NCBI GenBank assembly: GCA_003427395.1
Contig: BFEA01000016.1
Span: 552,867-606,711 of the forward strand
Reading direction: 5' to 3'
DNA: 53,845 bases
DNA from: Chara braunii
Lineage: Eukaryota; Streptophyta; Charophyceae; Charales; Characeae
Shown here piece after piece: positions 21,671 through 31,168 of this stretch (positions within the stretch are counted from its first letter, which is position 1; each line of letters starts with the position of its first letter). The notes under the pieces are model-generated. The model had not been told where the DNA came from, searched no databases, and saw only the letters and a program-made list of their open reading frames with translations. Made by a program: the position numbers and the translations under genes.

Positions 21671-21732
21671 TAAGTATAAGTCCTAAAACAAAAATTAATG
21701 AAAAACTTAAAACTATCTCAAATCGCTTCAAC

Positions 21733-21741
21733 ACATGGTGA
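21733..21741 (+). repeat. Left target-site duplication of the Penelope-like insertion
   Basis: ACATGGTGA, repeated at 24256-24264. The uninterrupted site in M3 (near 14530) reads ATATGGCGA, so the duplicated bases belong to M4. Confidence 0.75.
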
Positions 21742-23302
21742 GTCGGCTGGAGGGAATTCACCCTATGTTGAGCAACGCGAAGAACATACCGCGTGTTTTG
21801 GAACACGATCGAGCAGTGAGTCTACAGAAGGAGATCGCAGCAGGTTTTGACTTGTGGAAAATTTGTCGGAAGAAACCTCCTCTGGTTCCTATCAACACAA
21901 TACGCGAATGTTTTTCCCAAGTTGAATCTTGCGCACATTCCTTGTATGAGCACCATGTTTATGATGTGAAAAGTCGTTTTGAGGGTTTGGTACTTACTCC
22001 CCTCGATCGTAACCCCGGGGAGACGCTCGTAATATGCCCAACCATATTCTATGAGGGGATGATGGATACGTTTGTACGAAACCCTAGGTACATGATTAAA
22101 GTGCCAAGTGAACAGGAAACGCTGAGGGAGATTAACAAAGACGTGAGGGAGGCCGGCTTAAGCGATTTTGCTAAATGGGATAGGTCGGGGACTTTCGGAT
22201 CGGCATATATTATACATAAGCATAAGGACTTGGGAAGGTATAGACCGATATGCCCAACGTTTAGTGAACCGATGATCAAAACTGGGAGGGTCGTCTCTAG
22301 AGCACTTAATTACTTGTTGTCAACTATTCCCCGAAACGGGCATTTTAACTTGCCTTCCGTTTCCGCGTTACCTCAGCGCTTGCATGATGCAAACAGACGG
22401 ATCTTGAGCTTGGGGCAGGGATATGAGGTGTCCTCCTACTCATTTGACATTAAGGAAATGTTTAGTCGTCTGCCACACTGTGATGTCCTACGGGCAGTGG
22501 AGTGGGTTATAGCATTCCATATGTCGAAGGGTCGTACTTTCGTTCGGGTGAACACGAGAGGGAAGGGTTCTTCCTTCGGGGTTACTACAGGCGCAGACCA
22601 TTGGTGTAAACTGAACCTCACAGAGATTTTGATCTTTTTTAAGTTAGAACTGAAACATACTTACACTTTCGCCATGAGTGTATTGCTGCAGCAGGTGGTT
22701 GGTATCCCGATGGGAAAAACTACCAGCCCCCCGTTAGCTTGTATCTTGTGTGCCTATTCGGAATTTATGTACCTTCGTAGTCTGGGTAGATACGCCCGCT
22801 GTGTGTTCGACTATCGATTGGTGGATGACGTCATGTTCATCACTGTGACTAAGAACTAGGACTTAGCGGCGAGATTGTTGACTGGCTTCGAGAACTGCTA
22901 TCCAGACTCATTAACTTTGAAAAAGACCGATGACGGCGGCGGGACCTTTGATTTCTTGGGCTGCCAGATTCGGACGTCCAGGTGCTTTCCCTATCTGAAT
23001 TGCGTCCAGATGTCTAAGAATGAGGACTGCGTTTGGACAGATAAACCGCTGAAGATCCATAACGGGCAGTCCTTTCTGTCCTGGGATGTAAAAGGCAAAA
23101 AAACGCAGTCGTCAGTGGCTACCTACATCGGATTGACAGGAACACCGCGATCAGATCGGAGATACCGCGACGGGTGCTGACACTGAAACAAGAACTCATG
23201 AAAAAGGACTTCCCGGACTCGTTTTTTCATCGAGTACTGAAGCACTTTGCAGTGAGACATGACAAAATTTGGCAACATACTGTCCGCTTCTTGGAGCAAT
23301 AA
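21735..23302 (+). pseudogene. Penelope-like reverse transcriptase (broken)
   Basis: Would copy element RNA into DNA during retrotransposition. The first open stretch is 374 residues. Visible motifs: HKHKDLGRYRPI at residues 161-172, SFDIKEMFSRLP at 236-247 with the motif-A aspartate D238, GIPMG at 323-327 and RLVDD at 361-365, the catalytic motif C. A TAG stop at 22857-22859 interrupts the frame, which continues unchanged to about 23100 with FDFLGCQI, a C-terminal RT feature. A frame change near 23100-23120 leads to the thumb, PRRVLTLKQELMKKDFPDSF, ending at a TAA at 23300-23302. The apparent ATG at 21735 lies in the target duplication and is not the element's own start. The family call rests on motif order and on the ribozyme downstream; a distant non-LTR RT is the main alternative. 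Confidence 0.8.
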
Positions 23303-23655
23303 GACAGGGTATGGACACTTTCTGTGTGGTGCATTTGAATCTTTGGCTGAAGTGTTTTGTTTTTTTCGATTGTTTTTTACGATCTCGTGAGCAATAGGAC
23401 AGGGTGTGGACAGTTTCTGTGTGATGCAGTTGAATCTTTGGTTGAAGTGTTTTGTTTTCTATTTTTTACGATCTCGTGAGCAATAGGACAGCGTGTGGAC
23501 ATTTTTTGTGTCGTGGATTTCTGTTGTTGGTGTAAAGCGCTTTGTTTTCTGCTTTTATGATTTCCTGGAACAATAGAATAGGATGAGGACAATTCTAGTG
23601 TGTACTGTTGCATTTTAGATTCTGGTAGATGTGGTCTGTTTCAGCGAAGTTGGTC
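23294..23655 (+). repeat. Tandem repeat in the element's 3' region
   Basis: Four copies starting at 23294, 23389, 23478 and 23567 (period 89-95 bp), each with GAGCAATAGGACAGGGTGTG-like starts and TTTGTTTTCT...ACGATCTCGTGA ends. The last copy is the most diverged. The repeat starts inside the last codons of the RT. Confidence 0.8.
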
Positions 23656-24090
23656 GTTCGGGTCGGTTCGTGTAGTAGTTTGCACTGGGTTGATCGCAAG
23701 ATAACCGGGTCTGGATATCCTGTGCGGCTGCTCAGATATTGCGACAGGGAGTACAGACTAGGATGACACCTTTTTTGAGTGGAGGTTGTGCCAAGGATAC
23801 GGGGCCTTGTGCCTGCTTTTCGGTTGTCTGGAACTGTAAAAACCTGGTGTTTCGCTTATACGAAAGGTCTGGCTCTGCAGGTCCTATTCGAAGGGACGGC
23901 CATGTTGGGGCTACCGGCAGAAACATGGGATACGTTTTGTTGTTTGTAGAGATGGGGTAGACTATATGTGCATTGGTTGTGTGTAGGAGCAACAGGACTA
24001 ACGACCGGAACTGCATTTGGTTTTCGAAGACCGATAGCAGCGACGGACGGGAGAGGGTTGGAATGGGAAGTTTGACTAGTGGAGGATAGT

Positions 24091-24143
24091 GGCGGAACCC
24101 CCTGATGAGATGACGGCGGCCATCGAAACACGTCGGGGACGCA
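24091..24143 (+). ncRNA. Hammerhead ribozyme motif (type I, minimal stem III)
   Basis: Self-cleaving RNA fold. CTGATGA core at 24102-24108; stem II GATG (24109-24112) pairs with CATC (24121-24124); GAAA at 24125-24128; a minimal stem III A128-T133 and C129-G132 with a 2-base loop; GTC at 24132-24134, so cleavage is expected after C24134. Stem I pairs CCCC (24098-24101) with GGGG (24135-24138), then an internal loop and GCG/CGC. Penelope-like elements are known to carry such minimal hammerheads. The very short stem III makes single-copy activity doubtful. Confidence 0.75.
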
Positions 24144-24255
24144 ATCCCGGGATAATTTTTTCTATCTTGTACATGCAATGACATGCAATGATGCTTTGTG
24201 AGTTTGAACGTCCTTGCTTTGGATGCTTTGACTCTGTGATATCACCATTACCATT

Positions 24256-24264
24256 ACATGGTGA
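24256..24264 (+). repeat. Right target-site duplication of the Penelope-like insertion
   Basis: ACATGGTGA, identical to 21733-21741. M4 sequence resumes directly after it (CTACCTACCAACTCAAAG, cf. CTACCTATCAAAG in M3). Confidence 0.75.
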
Positions 24265-24439
24265 ACTCTAAAGCTACCTACCAACTCAAAGATTCAGGAT
24301 AGGCAGTTTACACACAATCCACATGCAAATTGATATCACGATAAGTAAGCACTCTCACCAAAACCCCAAGTTATTTTTCACATAAGGAGTTCATTATCTC
24401 TCAACTAGATAAATCCTAATACCCTAGCTTACTTCATGA

Positions 24440-25230
24440 CATAAAGACTAGAACATTCAAGTTGAAAACAATGTATAGCCTTGTCTTATTTATAAACAAA
24501 ACACAGGGCAAAGTAAAGTTTCTTTCTTCATTTGGCATATGACCAAGTCATTCAACTTAGAAACCTTGTCTGGTAAACCCGAGCATTTAATATTTCATAT
24601 TTAAAAGTACTTCTTTGATCCTTTTATGTCCGGTGAGGCATAAGGCCGAATCATTCAACTTAGAAACAATACTCTGTCTGCCGAAGTTTCTTTTGGAACA
24701 TTCATAATTTCATACTCTCTTCCTTCAATGATAAACTATAGTCAAACCATTCAACTTAAAAACCTTATCTGAATAGCATGTTCTCATAAAATATATAATA
24801 TAAAATCTAAAAATAATTATTATCAAATTTCATGTTTGTATGCGCAACTTCTTAGACTAAGTCATTCAACCTAGAAACAATACTCAGTCTCAGCCTAGAT
24901 CCCCTCAAACGAAAACACAGTAAGATTTGAGTTATTCAACTTAGAATCAATTTTGAACCTTTATTTTCAAAACTTCAAGAAAAGCAAGGATCCCTCGACC
25001 ACTTAACTTAGAAAACATGCTTAGAACTTGTTAAAAAACCTTCCAAAAAAATAGGTAGACCAAGCCATTTAACTTAGAAACAATGATTGGCCTCATAATC
25101 AAACCATGCACACCTCAAAGCAAAGCTACAACAACCAAACCATTCAACTTGAAAACATTGTCTGACCCTTCAGAAAACAAATCAAAGAAACATAGCAGTC
25201 AGACCATTCAACTTAGAAACATGCCTGACC
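24440..25230 (-). repeat. Stem-loop array B, copy 4
   Basis: About ten units with loop ATTCAACTTAGAAACAAT. Paired arms include GACTAAGT/ACTCAGTC (about 24853) and GTCAGACCAT/ATGCCTGAC (about 25198). Several others are half-decayed. Confidence 0.7.
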
Positions 25231-25449
25231 TTTTTTTTATCCAAAATCTCAAAGATCACGTCCTCCGACCTTCCCCTAATCATCCCCGTTTGTCTGATTT
25301 CAAACAATAATGCAAAGTAGGATTCACACAATTTTTTTTTATGATATTTAATTTGATTAAATAAGAAAGAATGAATAAAACATAAGGGTGCACGCATACA
25401 TTAATCAAACTAGAGGGATATATGTAAATAGGGGTACAACGGACTCACA

Positions 25450-25740
25450 CAGGGCAAATAATATTACCTGATAGTTCTCTACCTCCAAAACTCCTCCTTG
25501 ATCTCGATAGAGCTCCCGCAATCGGTGTGTGGGTCTTCCACAAGGTCTCCCTGCGGTCTTGTGAGTTAAAATCTCACTTGTCGCCCTCCTCTTCAAACTC
25601 ACATTAGACTTAGAGTAAGAAAGATGGACAAAGGGGTTTCAGACTTGAGATACAGGAAGGGACTAACTCAACTCGCATGAGATGGTCTTGGTATCTTGAT
25701 GCGCATGAGGGCCCCGCAATGGTGGCTAAAACGCATAAAA
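25450..25740 (-). repeat. Module E, copy 4
   Basis: GATAGAGCTCCCGCAATCGG, GTTAAAATCTCAC and GGCCCCGCAATGGTGGC correspond to the conserved blocks of 15780-16110. Confidence 0.55.
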
Positions 25741-26061
25741 AGTTGGCCAACCAATGCCAAAACACAAAATCGCTGCCCTATGACAACTCCCTACTTGGTA
25801 GCAATAACCCATTTGCAGAAGCCTGGTCACTCCTCAAGTCGCAACGTCGTCCCCCTCGACCAAAACTGTCACTACCCAACTTAAAAATGTTGCGTTCAAA
25901 TACAGCACACCCCTATGCTCTATTCGAAACACGGGTAGAACACAACAACATCCAACAAAAACTACTCGCACCGCAACCGTGCGCGGCAGCCAGTAGAAGC
26001 ACAATCGGGAACCTCGCCGTGAAAAGTACAAATTCAAAAACACATTTCTTGTAAGAAAGAG

Positions 26062-26252
26062 AAAATGCACAGACTTAGATAACACAGTTTTTGTAAAAGA
26101 CGATGTGCACAAACTCAGATAGCGTTGTCTGTGTAGATGACGATGTGTACAAACTCAGATAACACTGTTTGTGTAGAAGAAAAAAATGCACAGGCTTAGA
26201 TAGCACTGTCTGTGTAGAAGACAAAAATGCACAGACTCAGATAACATTATTC
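26062..26252 (-). repeat. Array C, 40-41-bp tandem stem-loops
   Basis: Five units starting near 26067, 26107, 26147, 26188 and 26229. Typical unit CACAGAC-TCAGATAACACT-GTCTGTG, a stem with a conserved loop. Unit 3 pairs ACAAAC with GTTTGT instead. Units 1 and 2 have mismatches. Confidence 0.7.
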
Positions 26253-26844
26253 GGGCCCCGCACCGAATACACAGGTGGACCTTGCCATAATAAGGTTGCT
26301 TGCACGCGGACCTCAATTAATTGAACGTGGTTGACAAACTGTGCTTCGGAGCTCTTATTACCCTGGCTCCTCCTGCCCCTCTACACAAAGCAAAAGACAT
26401 GAAACTGCTTTGTTGTCACCTTGCTTTCTCGTCGGACCTCGAACCCGAAACTTATAAGTGGATGGAATAAGAGTGATTAATTTGCTATATCGCAGTGAGG
26501 CACACATACCCAATGCGCAACTGCTGCAATTACATCTACCTGCTGGCTAGCACATGGCGACCTCCATGACAGGAGGCATCAAGACTGGAACGTGCCCAAA
26601 GGAGATTTGCAACGAAAGCAAACCCTCCCCTAAAATGGGATCAGGTACACCAGCAAGCACGATGTCAAGCACCACTTGGCTGAGCGGAATTACAAGCAAC
26701 CGGATCGACTCCTATTCTTCCTAATGCGCAATATGAGGATGAGTTTTCTGCGAGAACCTGGAAGGGTACACCGCCCCATGGAGCTAATCCCTATGAGCTC
26801 GAATGTGGGGATTAGCATGCCGACAAACAACAACACAAACAACT

Positions 26845-26855
26845 CTAGCTATCCC

Positions 26856-26890
<35 letters not shown>

Positions 26891-27083
26891 CTCGATTAGT
26901 CTCTTGTTGCTATACTCAAGACAGGCGAATGACTCGCACGTTAGTATCACTCCCATCCACTACCAACGCTTCTTCTAGGCTCGCCCTGCTCAAGCATATT
27001 TCCCCATTTTTTCGGGTCTCAATAGGCATGTTGCCACTTATGCCTCTCCACTACATATCGCGGTTGGGGGATAGTGCATGCAC
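26845..27083 (-). pseudogene. 25S/28S rRNA-derived segment 1 of M4
   Basis: Plus-strand form contains AGCTATCCCGAGGGAAACTT, CGGAGGGAACCAGCTACTAG and ATGGCTCGATTAGTCTC, close to conserved rRNA. Its second half is strongly altered. Confidence 0.75.
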
Positions 27084-27091
27084 ATATGGTA

Positions 27092-27094
<3 letters not shown>

Positions 27095-27164
<70 letters not shown>
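27095..27164 (+). repeat. (CT)n microsatellite
   Basis: About 35 uninterrupted CT dinucleotides directly after the rRNA-derived segment. Confidence 0.95.
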
Positions 27165-27169
<5 letters not shown>

Positions 27170-27676
27170 TGCCCATCCACTTAGCTACCCGTAGTTGAGC
27201 CCGTTGCTTGCGTTGTGCCTCATGCGCACCTATCCCGTAGTTGTGCCCGCTTGTTGTCTTCCGCTGCCACTGGCTGTCCCGATCTCAGCGGGGACGAGGG
27301 GCAGTGCTTGGATGAGTGTAATCGCCTCAATGAGATCGGGGCAAGCCCAACAAGCACACTGAGGAACGCGAGCACGACCACCAAGGTGGAATCGGACTCA
27401 GTAGTTCGATGATGATGATGATCAGACCAACACCCCAATCGCAGTGATAATGACGACCATGTTTAAACACTACAACGATATACGCGGCCAATCTTCTCTA
27501 CTCACTCTTCTTGCTAGCCGCTTTCACCAACTTGTCTTCTTCTTTTGACCGTACCTAGTGTGGATGCGCGTCCAGGTTCATTTCACTCTTCTACCTTTCC
27601 TTTGGCTCTCAATCTCTATTCTAACTCCTTATTTTTTTTTCTCTTTTCGTCTTCTTCAACCCGCTTCTTCCTCCCC

Positions 27677-27818
27677 CTCTCCCTTGTTTCTTAGTCAGGT
27701 TAGCGCAGCCCGTGAACTTATAAGTTCCAACAACAGTATATTAATATCTCTCCCTTGTTTCTTAGACAGGTTAGCGCAGCCCGTGAACTCATAAGTTCCA
27801 ACAACAGTGTACTAATCT
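27677..27818 (+). repeat. 71-bp tandem duplication
   Basis: Two near-identical copies (27677 and 27748) containing CTTGTTTCTTAG, GGTTAGCGCAGCCCGTGAAC and AAGTTCCAACAACAGT. Few differences, so recent. Confidence 0.9.
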
Positions 27819-27821
27819 GTC

Positions 27822-28142
27822 CAACAGTTCCCGCTATTATGAGGAAATCGTCGGGGAGGACCAACTGCTAGGTAGTTCGATTAGTCTTTCGCCCCCATAC
27901 CTTAGCCCGACGAACGATTTGCATGTCAGTATCGCTGCGAGCCTCCACCAAAGTTCCTCCAGTCTCTCCCTGCCCAAGCGTGGTTTACCAGCTTTCGGGC
28001 CCTAGCAGGCATACTCACACTCAAACCTCTCATAACAAATTGTGGTCGGAGGACGGTACCCTTAGCAGAGGGTCCCCACCACTCAGGTTTCCTTTTCCTT
28101 GTGGGTCAAAACACCCACCGGCTCACGTGTACGTTGAACTCC
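27822..28142 (-). pseudogene. 25S/28S rRNA-derived segment 2 of M4
   Basis: Contains TTCGATTAGTCTTTCGCCCC, CGACGAACGATTTGCATGTC, AGTATCGCTGCGAGCCTCCA and TCACACTCAAACC in rRNA order, continuing to CCTTGTGGGTCAAAACACCC. Best-preserved rRNA match in the window. Confidence 0.85.
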
Positions 28143-28164
28143 ATAATCGACCTTCAATACTCCA

Positions 28165-28190
28165 TAGGTGTATCAACTGAGTTGCGCCAG
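28165..28190 (-). promoter_or_regulatory. tRNA A-box-like remnant, M4
   Basis: The minus strand reads GCGCAACTCAGTTGATACAC. Same position and orientation relative to the 28S-derived segment as 18968-18999. Confidence 0.45.
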
Positions 28191-28284
28191 TAGGTTCTGA
28201 CAGCCGGTCCCGGAACCAGCACCGGTACCGGTTCAGGAAATGAAACTTAAAAAAAAAAAAAAAAAAGTAATAAAAGAAAAAAAG

Positions 28285-28308
28285 AAAAAATTGGAATTAT
28301 ACAGAGAG
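28285..28308 (+). pseudogene. Short U6-like fragment
   Basis: AAAAATTGGAATTATACAGA followed by GAG matches the U6 stretch around the ACAGAGA box. M3 and M5 lack it at this place. Short, so chance is possible. Confidence 0.4.
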
Positions 28309-28319
28309 CAGGAAGGGGG

Positions 28320-28990
28320 GGGGGCAGCGACACCCCTTTTGTCCCAGCAGTCAGTCCCGAACTCAGAGCCGACGACAAAAGTGAAAGGGATAACCCCGTC
28401 GGGCCTTCAACCCAAGAGTTTCCTTCGTGATTCTTCTTCGCTCCTCCATCGCCGGTAGCCAGCCTCAATCCCTGAATCAGTTGCGTAGTAGTCGGCCACC
28501 GTAACCAATAGTGCTATGCTCAAGGCGAATACTAGCATTAGTGAAAACCCATATGAACGGGTTCCGCACACTAGATGGCCTCACCATTGTGCCCCAAGGC
28601 CATATCTTGGTCTACCACTCGGGCTTCCGACTGCCAAAAACAACGCCTTTGCCGCACGAACGACCGACCCTCCCTATGGTCGTATGCCTACAACGGCCAA
28701 CTATGATTTCAAGTTTTTAATCTCAATTTTTAATCAGATAAAGAACGTTTTATTCACTGTTACTGACCTATGGTACACAAAAAGCACCCGCGCCTTAAAC
28801 TTGCGCGTCCACACACCCTTCAACCCCATCTCATGCGCCCCCGTTCTTGCTGCTACAGAGAGTCACCCACGGGCTATGCAACACTTATCTAACTGGCTGC
28901 TTCAAGTACCGCCTTAGGTGCAGCTTGTGCGAAGTGCGGAAAAATACGCGAATACCCTTGTGAAGGTATTCACGCCGATAGCGTGGCAAC
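28320..28990 (-). repeat. Tail module of M4
   Basis: Aligns with 19120-19760 (GGGATAACCCCGTC, CCGTAACCAATAGTGCTATG, CACCCGCGCCTTAAACTTGC). It ends with a hairpin at 28950-28971, GAATACCCTT/GAAGGTATTC. Confidence 0.55.
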
Positions 28991-29934
28991 TGCAAATTCC
29001 CAAGTTCCCAAACCTAGGTTGTGGAGTATGGGTTCTTGCATCTATATGGTGCAAATTCTCAAAATGACTAAATGCACGAAAATTGGCTTGAAAAAGGGTT
29101 TTGTTGCATATAGACCACCCCTTCAGGTCACAACGAGTGACCAACATGCATAAATAATACCTTGAAAATTGTAGGACTGGTCCTACCTTGTGAGAAATGG
29201 TCCCAAATAGGGGTTCAAAATCTTGGATTGATGCAATTTTTTAGGTCACTCAGTTCTTAATATCTAAAAGCGGCTAGTGGGCTTAGCGATGAGCGGTGTC
29301 GGAGCAGAAACCCATACAAGGGTATCTGCTCGGTAAAAAAATGTTGGGCATTGTCCGACTCTTGATGGGATTTTGTTTGAATGATTTGACTTGATGAGAA
29401 TGAGGCATTTGCCAAAGTCTATTCAGACATGACCTGCGACCAAAAGACTAGCGCATTTAATCTAGAGTTAAGACACCTGCGGCTTGTGAGAATGACAGTG
29501 AGGACTGGCGGTACGGTCGGTCACGTCTCGCGTTTGGCAAGGTCTTGAGGATGTACGACCGTTGGAATATTAAATAAAAAATATATTATATCCAAAACTG
29601 TGAAGCCGCATGATTCAGGTTTTAACTCGCCTAAAAGAGCAGTCGCGTTGTGTTGGAAATCATGTGTTTTTAGGAATTACCCTCGTCGGGGCTCGAACTT
29701 GTGTCGATATTGCAAAGGGTCGGTATCCTAGGTTGAATACGCGGTTGACCGAAGGATTAACAACCGACATGAAAAATGACACGGGCTGCTGATGTTTGTC
29801 ATGCCATGGAAGGACATTCCACTAAGGCGAAACTCTTCATACGGGAAAACAACTCCTATTGTAGACTGGGCTAGCCCCTTTTTGGTAAGGAGTGGTCCGA
29901 CACCTGGGCACAACGTGAATAATCTCGGATGCAC
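28991..29934 (+). other. Region without recognised gene
   Basis: Moderate GC; a possible tRNA relic on the minus strand was considered and rejected. Nothing else recognised. Confidence 0.4.
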
Positions 29935-30040
29935 GATCCTTGGGATGACACGACTGAAATTATTCGCACCGCGCTAAGATTAGCATGACCCCTGCGCAAG
30001 GATGACACACATATATAGGGGAAATGGTCCGAGTTTTTTT
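29935..30040 (+). pseudogene. Full-length U6 snRNA-like retrocopy
   Basis: A 106-base segment with the U6 layout. The core AAGATTAGCATGACCCC then TGCGCAAGGATGACACAC is almost unchanged, GGAAATGGTCCGAG matches the U6 3' end, and TTTTTTT at 30034-30040 is a Pol III terminator. The ACAGAGA box is replaced by a GCACCGCGCT stretch, so it should not support splicing. No plant upstream sequence element or well-placed TATA box was found before it. Confidence 0.75.
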
Positions 30041-30121
30041 ATTCCCGATGGGAATCAAACTCTGATCTGGATTTCAGCAGTTCGAGGAAGTGTCAGTGAG
30101 GCCGTGCCAACAAAAATTACG

Positions 30122-30143
30122 GTCGTTGACTTATGTCAACGAC
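30122..30143 (+). other. Perfect 9-bp hairpin before poly-A
   Basis: GTCGTTGAC and GTCAACGAC around a TTAT loop, directly followed by the A-run. Confidence 0.75.

Positions 30144-30145
<2 letters not shown>

Positions 30146-30172
<27 letters not shown>
30146..30172 (+). repeat. Poly-A tract of 27
   Basis: Uninterrupted A27. With the upstream U6 copy it may be the tail of a U6-chimeric retrocopy. Confidence 0.9.
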
Positions 30173-30174
<2 letters not shown>

Positions 30175-31168
30175 GAGAAGACAAAGCATCAGGTGGCACA
30201 TTTGGGAGGAATAGGGACTTAAAGCGCCTAAGGTAGAGAATGAACACCCGTTTCCAGGGCGTCAGTTCATTTTTTTTACGTATTTTTATTTTTTCTTCTT
30301 TGTTGTTGTTTTTTAGTTCCCCTTCCCGTTTTGGTAAGGCAACATGCGTTACGAGGGGAGGGCCACCACTACACTCCACATGCATAACAAACAAAAATCA
30401 TGGCGGTGTATCTCTCCACGTTCCAGCAGGAGATTCGTTCTCCTGTGAACGTGGGAGGTGGTGAAGAAGGCGCCAATAACTTTTGACGCCTAGTTTCGAA
30501 CTTTGGTTTGCATATGGACAGTTTGACAACGAGCAGGTAAGTCGGTTTTTTTTTTTTTTAATCTCTTTGTTTTTTCTTTTCTGTCTCTTTCCCCCCTCGT
30601 TTCCTGGTCGTTATGAGACGTTGAAGCTGGAGAAACGGGGAGGGGAGAGGCTGCAACGAAAAAAAAAAAAAAAAAAACAAGGCAACTGTGTCTCGTTGTT
30701 GGGGAAACAACCACGTTGGCTGTGTGGGAGCGCACTTCCCACCCCAGTTGGCACAAATATTTTCGGCTGCAGGATCATAGATCCCGTGACTCACGACGCG
30801 CGCACGAGAATAGGAAGGTTAGGAAGGTTCGAAGAAAGAGAAAGAGAGAGAGAGAGGTAGCGGGGAGAGTTGGGAGGGGGATGGCCTGCTCCTCCCAACT
30901 TGCCAAATGCCCTCCTCGTTTTCAAGTGAGGGCAGAGGAAACTAAGGGGGTGTTGTTTGAATTAACAGCACGAACCTGGCTAGAACTAGAGCCACAGGTG
31001 TTGCGGTTTTGGGGGTTGAGTTTGATTTTATTTTTTTTACTGTTTTTTTTTTTTTTTGTCACGTCCTCGTGAGGGCACTTGTCCGGTACCTGGAAATTAA
31101 AAGTCGCATAAGGGAAAAGTCTAAGTTCAACGTTTCCCTCCACGTATCAGCCCTGGAAAAAAAGGTTA
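30173..31168 (+). other. Region without recognised gene
   Basis: T-rich tracts (30548-30560, 31028-31057), an A18 run near 30660 and a short GA repeat near 30835-30857. No gene seen. Confidence 0.4.

Larger units (their letters stand above)
21742..24255 (+). mobile_element. 5'-truncated Penelope-like retroelement
   Basis: A 2514-bp insertion in M4 flanked by a 9-bp duplication. It contains a Penelope-type reverse transcriptase with the RT finger-to-thumb region, a 3' non-coding region with a tandem repeat (23294-23655) and a hammerhead ribozyme motif (24091-24143). There is no GIY-YIG endonuclease after the thumb, so the element either lacked one or carried it on the missing 5' side. The element is dead: an in-frame stop, a frameshift and a 5' truncation. 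Confidence 0.8.
19765..28990 (-). mobile_element. Composite repeat M, copy 4 (interrupted by a Penelope-like element)
   Basis: Begins with a truncated TM (about 19765-19832) and R2b (to about 20290). Then come the hairpin at 20805-20824, array A (21045-21670), the inserted Penelope-like element (21742-24255), array B (24440-25230), module E (25450-25740), array C (26062-26252), 28S-derived segments (26845-27083 and 27822-28142), the A-box remnant and the tail to 28971. The outer part of TM is missing at the junction with M3. Confidence 0.6.

Noticed and set aside
29672-29760. Possible tRNA gene on the minus strand (AAGTTCGAGCCCCGA)
   Set aside because: A B-box-like piece exists, but there is no acceptable A box or pairing acceptor stem.
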